DNA of 64,000 nucleotides from Algihabitans sp965233705. Its GTDB lineage: Bacteria > Pseudomonadota > Alphaproteobacteria > Kiloniellales > DSM-21159. The stretch lies in assembly GCA_965233705.1 (NCBI GenBank), contig CBDDTF010000003.1:930001-994000 (forward strand), in the 5' to 3' direction. Shown here one piece after another: positions 58,051-64,000 of the stretch (within the stretch, counting starts at the first letter, position 1; every line of letters begins with the position of its first letter). Both the position numbers and the translations under genes were made by a program. A model generated the notes under the pieces. It made no database searches, was not told the origin of the DNA, and saw only the letters and a list, made by a program, of their open reading frames with translations.

Positions 58051-58079
58051 TTGCCATGCCGGGGCCTTGCCCCTATGCT
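58051..58079 (+). promoter_or_regulatory. Candidate gltA promoter
   Basis: TTGCCA (58051-58056) and TATGCT (58074-58079) are separated by 17 bases. A perfect TTGACA lies just upstream (58042-58047), but its spacing to TATGCT is 26 bases. The leader to the gltA ATG would be about 65 bases. Confidence 0.5.
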
Positions 58080-58150
58080 GCGACGCAACGAAAGAGCCGG
58101 GCCGTCCGCCATCCCAGCGGGCGCCCGACCCAAGCGTGAGGATCAATCAC

Positions 58151-59479
<1,329 letters not shown>

Positions 59480-59511
59480 GCCGAGGCCGCAACCGGGACA
59501 CCCGGGATCGA

Positions 59512-59545
59512 GGGGCGTGGGCGCGAGCCTGCGCCCCTTTCCTTT
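59512..59545 (+). terminator. Rho-independent terminator after gltA
   Basis: GGGGCGTGGGC (59512-59522) pairs with GCCTGCGCCCC (59527-59537), including two G-T pairs, around a GCGA loop, and is followed by TTTCCTTT (59538-59545). It lies 33 bases after the gltA stop. Confidence 0.8.
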
Positions 59546-59602
59546 GCGCTTTTCCCGGGCCCCGCTTCCCTTGGCGCCCGCGGGCCGTTTAGGCTGGGGC
59601 GC

Positions 59603-59953
59603 ATGGACCCGGCATGGATCCACGACCCGGCCGAGGTGGAACGCCGCCTCAAGGCGCGACTGGCCGAGCTGGAGCGGCTCAGCGCGGGCAGCGGCGAATC
59701 GCGCGCGGCCGTCGAGCTCGACCAGACGCGGGTCGGGCGCCTGAGCCGCATGGACGCCCTGCAGGGCCAGGCCATGGCGCAGGCGACGGAGGCCCGCCGT
59801 CAGCGGGAGATCCAGCGCATCCGGGCGGCTCTGGAGCGGCTCGCCGAGGCGGAATACGGCGCCTGCGTCGTCTGCGGCGAGGAGATCGCGGCCAGGCGCC
59901 TGGAGCTCGACCCGGCCACCCCGACCTGCGTCGACTGCGCCGCCGGACGCTAG
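59603..59953 (+). CDS. TraR/DksA family zinc-finger protein
   Basis: The 116-residue protein has a coiled-coil body (about 10-85) and a C-terminal C4 zinc finger with Cys88 and Cys91 in CVVCGEEI and Cys109 and Cys112 in CVDC, the DksA/TraR arrangement. Shorter than true DksA, so it may be one of the smaller paralogues that bind RNA polymerase. It sits between gltA and the convergent lpxB. Its stop is inside a long palindrome. Confidence 0.9.
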   Translation: MDPAWIHDPAEVERRLKARLAELERLSAGSGESRAAVELDQTRVGRLSRMDALQGQAMAQATEARRQREIQRIRAALERLAEAEYGACVVCGEEIAARRLELDPATPTCVDCAAGR

Positions 59954-60089
59954 AGCGATGCCCGACCTGATCGAATCGCGTTTGCGATTCCCCAGGTCGG
60001 ACAGCATCACTCTAACACTATGGTTTAGGGCGGTTTTGGGCCGATCGGCAGACCCACGTCGTGGTTCCACTCGATCGGAAACCGCCCTA
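59951..60089. repeat. Nested palindromic element between the dksA-like gene and lpxB
   Basis: Two inverted repeats lie end to end. The first (59951-60014) has outer arms TAGAGCGATGC and GCATCACTCTA, then CCGACCTG/CAGGTCGG and an inner GAATCGC/GCGATTC around GTTT. The second (60026-60089) has perfect 11-bp outer arms TAGGGCGGTTT/AAACCGCCCTA and inner CCGATCG/CGATCGG. The dksA-like stop lies at the left end and the lpxB stop at the right end. It may act as a two-way terminator, or be a palindromic repeat of the genome. Confidence 0.85.
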
Positions 60090-61274
60090 GGTCCGGCCGC
60101 CCGCCTGCTTCTGCCGCTCGGCGATCACCTGCAGGACGCGGCGCGCCGCCTGGCGGCTGGGCGGTCCCTCGCCGGCGCCCGAGAGGGCCGCGATCACCCG
60201 GTCGAGATCGGCGGCCTGGCGCGCGCGCAGGTCGGCATCGTCGAGCAGCGGCCCGAGGGCCGCCGCCAGGCGCGCCGGCCGGCAGGCCTCCTGCAGCAAC
60301 TCCGGCTGCACCTCGCGGTCGAGCACCAGGTTGGGGATCGAGACGTAGCGGATCTTCAGCAGGCGCCGGGCGATCGCGGCCGACAGTGGGCTGACCCGGT
60401 AGGCGACCACCGTGGGCACCCGGGCCACGGCCAGCTCGACGGCGACGGTGCCCGAGGCCGCCAGGGCCGCGTCGGCGGCGGCGAAGGCGGCGTACTTCTC
60501 CTCCGGTCCCTCCAGCACCAGCGTGGCGACCGGCCAGGCCGCCGTCTCCCGACGCACCAGCGCGGCGACATTGGGCACGGTCGGCACCACGGCGCGCAGG
60601 CCGGGCCGGTCGTGCCGCAGCCGCGCCAGGGTCTCGGCGAAGACGCCGCTCAGCCGCTCCACCTCGCCGCGGCGGCTGCCCGGCAGCACGACCAGCAGCG
60701 GCGCCTCGTCGGAGATCCCGTGCTGCGCGCGGAAGGCCGGGCCGGCGTCGGCCGGCGCGACCGCCTCCACCACCGGGTGGCCGACCACCGTCGTGGCCAG
60801 CCCATGCGCCTCGAAGTAGGGCGGCTCGAAGGGCAGCAGCGCCAGCAGGTGGTCGAGGAAGCCGGCCACCCGGCGTGCGCGCCAGGGCTTCCAGGCCCAG
60901 ACCGACGGCGCGACGTAATGGATCAGCGGAAAGCCCGCGCCCTTGAGGCGCTTAGCCACCCGCAGGGAGAAGGCTGGGGAGTCGATCGTCACCAGGGCGT
61001 CGGGCCGCAGCCGCCGGGCCGCGGCCTCGGTCTCGGCCATGCGGCGCAGAATCCGGCGCAGGTGCGGCAGCACCTCGACCAGCCCCATCACGGCCAGGTC
61101 GGCCATGGGGAAGAGGCTGTCGAGCCCCTCGGCGGCCATGCGCGGGCCCCCGACCCCGGCGAAGCGCACGCGCCCGCCGGTCTCGGTCTTGAGGGCGGCC
61201 ATCAGCCGCGCGCCGAGCTGATCGCCGGAGGGCTCGCCGGCGACCAGGAAGATCAGCGGTCCCTCACCGCCCAT
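60087..61274 (-). CDS. lpxB: Lipid-A-disaccharide synthase
   Basis: LpxB joins UDP-diacylglucosamine to lipid X, making the tetraacyl disaccharide precursor. The 395-residue protein has the GEPSGDQLGARLMAAL start, the donor-site VLPGSRRGEVERL segment, IHYVAPSVWAWKPWRARRV and VPMVVAYRVSPLSA-like region, typical of GT19. The ATG at 61274 overlaps the lpxI stop by 11 bases; the longer frame upstream is leader. It is the last gene of the lpx operon and ends inside a palindromic element. Confidence 0.96.
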   Translation of the reverse strand: MGGEGPLIFLVAGEPSGDQLGARLMAALKTETGGRVRFAGVGGPRMAAEGLDSLFPMADLAVMGLVEVLPHLRRILRRMAETEAAARRLRPDALVTIDSPAFSLRVAKRLKGAGFPLIHYVAPSVWAWKPWRARRVAGFLDHLLALLPFEPPYFEAHGLATTVVGHPVVEAVAPADAGPAFRAQHGISDEAPLLVVLPGSRRGEVERLSGVFAETLARLRHDRPGLRAVVPTVPNVAALVRRETAAWPVATLVLEGPEEKYAAFAAADAALAASGTVAVELAVARVPTVVAYRVSPLSAAIARRLLKIRYVSIPNLVLDREVQPELLQEACRPARLAAALGPLLDDADLRARQAADLDRVIAALSGAGEGPPSRQAARRVLQVIAERQKQAGGRT

Positions 61275-62142
61275 CCGCGACCTCGCGCCCGACCAGGAAC
61301 AGCCCGGCGGCGTCGCAGGCGGACACCACCTTGTCGCGGTCGACCACCAGGGTGGCACCGGCCTGCACCGCGATCCCGCGCAGGCCGGCCGCGGCGGCGC
61401 CCGCCACCGTCTCGGTGCCGATGGTCGGCAGGTCGATGCGCCGCTCCTGGTTCGGCTTGGCGGTCTTCACCAGCACGCCGCCTGGACCCTCGCGGCGCAG
61501 CTCGCCGGCTCGGCGCAGCAGCGCGTCGGTGCCTTCGACCGCCTCGACGCCGAGCAGCACGCCCTGCTGCACGACCACCGCCTGGCCGACGTCCAGCGCG
61601 CCCAGCGCGCGCACCACCTCCAGCCCGCGGGCGATGTCGGCCTCGGCCTGGGCGTCCGGGCGCGCATGCGTCAGGCGGCCGGCGGTGGCCAGCAGGTCGC
61701 CAAGGAGCTGGTGCGCCCCGAGGACGCGGAACCCCTCCTCCTCCTCCAGCGCGCGCACGATGGCGCCCAACAGGCCGTCGTCGCCGAAGGCGCGGCGGCC
61801 GATCTGGGCCAGGAACCTGGCGGCGCGCGCATCGAGCCGCAGCTTCAGCAGACTGGGCCGGCGGATCGGCCCGGCCAGCACGAGGTCGCGCACGCCCTCG
61901 GCGCGCAGGCGGTCGAGGATCTCCCCGGCGCTGCCCAGGTGGGTCCAGAGGGCCGGCGCGGCCTCGGTCGTGGCGGGGTCGGTTTGGCCGTGGAAAGCGA
62001 CCACGAAGACTCTGCGGCCTTGCGCGCGCGCCGCAGCGATCAGGCGCCGCGGCAGCGGCCCGCTGCCGGCAAGGATGCCGAGAGTCGGCGGGGCCGCGTC
62101 CCCGGCCGTGCCGCCGCCCGTCGTGGCGCGGTCACTGGCCAT
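61264..62142 (-). CDS. lpxI: UDP-2,3-diacylglucosamine hydrolase LpxI
   Basis: LpxI splits UDP-2,3-diacylglucosamine to lipid X and UMP, replacing the unrelated LpxH in alphaproteobacteria. The 292-residue protein has LGILAGSGPLPRRLIAAARA, LAGPIRRPSLLKLRLD, the C-terminal PNQERRIDLPTIG segment and conserved GDDGLLGAIVRALEEEG. The ATG at 62142 overlaps the lpxA stop by 11 bases; an ATG nine codons upstream is also in frame. It sits between lpxA and lpxB. Confidence 0.93.
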   Translation of the reverse strand: MASDRATTGGGTAGDAAPPTLGILAGSGPLPRRLIAAARAQGRRVFVVAFHGQTDPATTEAAPALWTHLGSAGEILDRLRAEGVRDLVLAGPIRRPSLLKLRLDARAARFLAQIGRRAFGDDGLLGAIVRALEEEEGFRVLGAHQLLGDLLATAGRLTHARPDAQAEADIARGLEVVRALGALDVGQAVVVQQGVLLGVEAVEGTDALLRRAGELRREGPGGVLVKTAKPNQERRIDLPTIGTETVAGAAAAGLRGIAVQAGATLVVDRDKVVSACDAAGLFLVGREVADGR

Positions 62143-62938
62143 GGCCCTGCTTGGGTTGGCAGAGCGCACGCGAGGAGTCGGCGCGCACGAAGGCGACGAT
62201 GGCGCGGACCACCTCGTTCTCGCCGTGGCGCTCGGCCACGCCCTCGAGGCGCTCGGCCAGGGTGCCGTCGCCGCTGAACAGCCGCTCGTAGGCCGTCAGC
62301 AGGCCCTGGATGGCGGACTTGTCGTAGCCGCGCCGCTTCATGCCGACGATGTTGACGCCGGACAGGCGCGCGCGCTCGCCCATCGCCAGGCCGTAGGGAA
62401 TCACGTCGTACTCGATGCCCGACATGCCGCCGATCATCGCGTGGTCGCCGATGCGCACGTGCTGGTGCACCGCCGAGAGGCCGCCGATGATGGCGTGGTC
62501 GCCGACCTGCACGTGGCCGGCCAGCGTGGCGTTGTTGGCCAGGATCACCTCGTCGCCGACCCTGCAGTCGTGGGCGACGTGGCTGCCGACCATGAAGAGG
62601 CAGCGGCTGCCCACCTGCGTGACCATGCCGCCGCCCTCGGTGCCGGGGTTCATGGTCACGTGCTCGCGGATCATGCAGTCGGCGCCGATCCAAAGCGCCG
62701 AGGCCTCGCCCCGGTACTTGAGGTCCTGCGGCCGGTGGCCGATCGAGGCGAAGGGAAAGATCTGGGTGCGCGGGCCCACGGTGGTGCGGCCGTCGACCAC
62801 CACATGGCTGTGCAGCACCACGCCGTCGCCTAGCTTGACCTCGGGGCCGACGACGCAATAGGGGCCGATGCGCACCTCGGCGCCCAGCTCGGCCGCCGGG
62901 TCGACGATGGCCGTGGGATGAATCGGAGAAGCCGTCAC
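62132..62938 (-). CDS. lpxA: UDP-N-acetylglucosamine acyltransferase LpxA
   Basis: LpxA adds the first hydroxyacyl chain in lipid A synthesis. The 268-residue protein is a left-handed beta helix of hexapeptide repeats with the catalytic His123 in VAHDCRVG, SIGHRPQDLKYRGE and a C-terminal helical part. The start is GTG at 62938, with fabZ ending eight bases upstream. It precedes lpxI with an 11-base overlap. Confidence 0.95.
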   Translation of the reverse strand: MTASPIHPTAIVDPAAELGAEVRIGPYCVVGPEVKLGDGVVLHSHVVVDGRTTVGPRTQIFPFASIGHRPQDLKYRGEASALWIGADCMIREHVTMNPGTEGGGMVTQVGSRCLFMVGSHVAHDCRVGDEVILANNATLAGHVQVGDHAIIGGLSAVHQHVRIGDHAMIGGMSGIEYDVIPYGLAMGERARLSGVNIVGMKRRGYDKSAIQGLLTAYERLFSGDGTLAERLEGVAERHGENEVVRAIVAFVRADSSRALCQPKQGHGQ

Positions 62939-62945
62939 GGTGGGG

Positions 62946-63419
62946 TCAGTCGTCCATGATCATCGCGGTGAAGGTCGCCTCGGCCATCAGCGTGCCGTCG
63001 ACCCGCGCTTCGCCGCTGAACTTCCAGACCGGCCCGCGATTCTTCAGCTTGCTGACCTGGACGCGGAGCTGGTCGCCGGGAAACACCGGCTTGCGGAAGC
63101 GCGCGTCGTCGACGCTCATGAAGTAGACCAGCTTGCCGGCGGCCGCGCCCTCAAGGGTCTCGACCACCAGCACCGCCGCCGTCTGCGCCATCGATTCGAT
63201 GATCAGAACGCCCGGCATGACCGGCTGGCGCGGGAAATGCCCCTGGAAGTGCGGCTCGTTGATCGAGACGTTCTTGATCCCGACGGCGCTCTCGTCGAGA
63301 TGGATGTCGACCACGCGGTCGATCATCAGGAAAGGATAGCGGTGCGGAATCATCCGCATCACCGACATGATGTCGGCGGGTCCCACCTCCTTCGTCAGGC
63401 TTGCTGCGTCCTCAGCCAT
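62946..63419 (-). CDS. fabZ: 3-hydroxyacyl-ACP dehydratase FabZ
   Basis: FabZ dehydrates beta-hydroxyacyl-ACP in fatty acid synthesis. The 157-residue hot-dog protein has the catalytic His61 in FQGHFPRQPVMPG and Glu75 in LIIESMAQ, and starts with the family IPHRYPFLMIDRV segment. It overlaps the lpxD stop by eight bases and lies just before lpxA, where it competes with lpxA for the same hydroxyacyl-ACP pool. Confidence 0.96.
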   Translation of the reverse strand: MAEDAASLTKEVGPADIMSVMRMIPHRYPFLMIDRVVDIHLDESAVGIKNVSINEPHFQGHFPRQPVMPGVLIIESMAQTAAVLVVETLEGAAAGKLVYFMSVDDARFRKPVFPGDQLRVQVSKLKNRGPVWKFSGEARVDGTLMAEATFTAMIMDD

Positions 63420-64000
63420 TCTTCTTCTTGTCCATCTCTTTCAACTGGCGCTTCCACTGGGTCACCAGCCGGAAATAGTCCTTCAGCGGCATGGCCGGCA
63501 GTCCGCCGAAGGTCTCCCCCGGCGGAATGTCGTGCATCAGGCCGGACTTGGCGGCCAACTGCGCCTTTGCATGAAGGGTCAGGTGGCCCCCCACCCCACC
63601 TTGCGCCGCGATCATCACGAAGTCCTCCAGCTTCGAGGAGCCGGCGACCCCGGACTGCGCAACCAGAACGCAACCGCGACCGAGGCGGACGTTGTGCCCC
63701 AACTGCACCAGATTATCAATCTTGCAGCCGTCGCCGATGATCGTATCGGGCCCCGCGCCCCGGTCGATCGTGGCGTTGGCGCCGATTTCCACGCCGTCGC
63801 CGACGATCACGCGCCCAAGCTGGGGCACGTCGACGTAGCCGGCCGGGTCGAGCGCGAAGCCGAAGCCGCGGTTGCCGATGCGCGCCCCGGCGTGGATCAG
63901 GCAGCCCTGGCCGATCAGGCAGTGGGACAGCGTGGCGCCCTGCATCACCTCGGTCCCGGCGCCGATCACCACGCCGGCCTCGACCACCACCTGGGCATGC
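63412..64000 (-). CDS. lpxD: UDP-3-O-acylglucosamine N-acyltransferase LpxD (5' part off the right edge)
   Basis: LpxD adds the second hydroxyacyl chain to lipid A precursor. The visible ~195 residues are the C-terminal part: hexapeptide repeats with the catalytic His in NLVQLGHNVRLG, GNRGFGFALDPAGYVDVPQLG, and the end segment FGGLPAMPLKDYFRLVTQWK. The start codon lies beyond 64000. It overlaps fabZ by eight bases and is the first visible gene of the lpx operon. Confidence 0.94.
   Translation of the reverse strand, partial: HAQVVVEAGVVIGAGTEVMQGATLSHCLIGQGCLIHAGARIGNRGFGFALDPAGYVDVPQLGRVIVGDGVEIGANATIDRGAGPDTIIGDGCKIDNLVQLGHNVRLGRGCVLVAQSGVAGSSKLEDFVMIAAQGGVGGHLTLHAKAQLAAKSGLMHDIPPGETFGGLPAMPLKDYFRLVTQWKRQLKEMDKKKNG

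Overview
The window looks like core chromosome from a GC-rich alphaproteobacterium. Gene orders such as dgt/argS/SPOR/nagZ/scpA/scpB/tatABC, pcm/tolC/popZ/valS and lpxD/fabZ/lpxA/lpxI/lpxB point to this class, most likely the Rhodospirillales/Rhodovibrionales side. A direct-repeat SOS box GAAC-N7-GAAC before lexA, LpxI in place of LpxH, and a PopZ homologue agree. I see no phage, insertion sequence, CRISPR array, rRNA or plasmid gene.

Layout. 1-8753 (minus): argS, SPOR protein, nagZ, scpA, scpB, an extra ABC ATPase, tatA, tatB and partial tatC, preceded by dgt. 10169-13596 (plus): erpA, xthA, rhomboid protease, flavin amine oxidase. 13565-18808 (minus): a glycosyltransferase/Lab_N/ArnT-like/PAP2/MlrC cluster that probably decorates lipid A. 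19031-29434 (minus): ilvD, a CHASE2 adenylate cyclase, valS, popZ, tolC, pcm. 29589-31577: tRNA-Cys, a small ORF, tRNA-Asn and two paralogous single-PAS proteins. 31821-37711 (minus): a peptide-type ABC importer with fused OppD-OppF and a Tat-exported binding protein. 38142-43922: hydrolase-OsmC fusion, then a plus-strand sulfur/tRNA-quality group (nudix, cysK, alaX, sseA, double GNAT). 43900-48377 (minus): polysaccharide deacetylase, cueR, copA. 48587-53767 (plus): trpG, trpD, trpC, moaC, moeA, lexA. 53856-59953: comEC (minus), a RusA-like nuclease, gltX, gltA, a DksA-type protein. 60087-64000 (minus): lpxB, lpxI, lpxA, fabZ and partial lpxD.

Connections. The Tat translocase genes sit in the same window as a predicted Tat substrate (the OppA-like protein). 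ScpAB and PopZ both serve chromosome organisation. The lpx operon makes lipid A, which the 15-19 kb cluster may modify. copA-cueR has a textbook 19-bp-spacer MerR-type promoter, placed so that the copA mRNA would be leaderless.

I find no wholly new defence or secretion system. The least expected items are a long nested palindromic element between the dksA-like gene and lpxB, repeated short tandem duplications (12-16 bp) at gene ends, a GNAT-GNAT fusion, a chromosomal RusA homologue beside comEC, and a lone ABC ATPase inserted between scpB and tatA. Very long antisense ORFs are GC-driven shadows and were left out.
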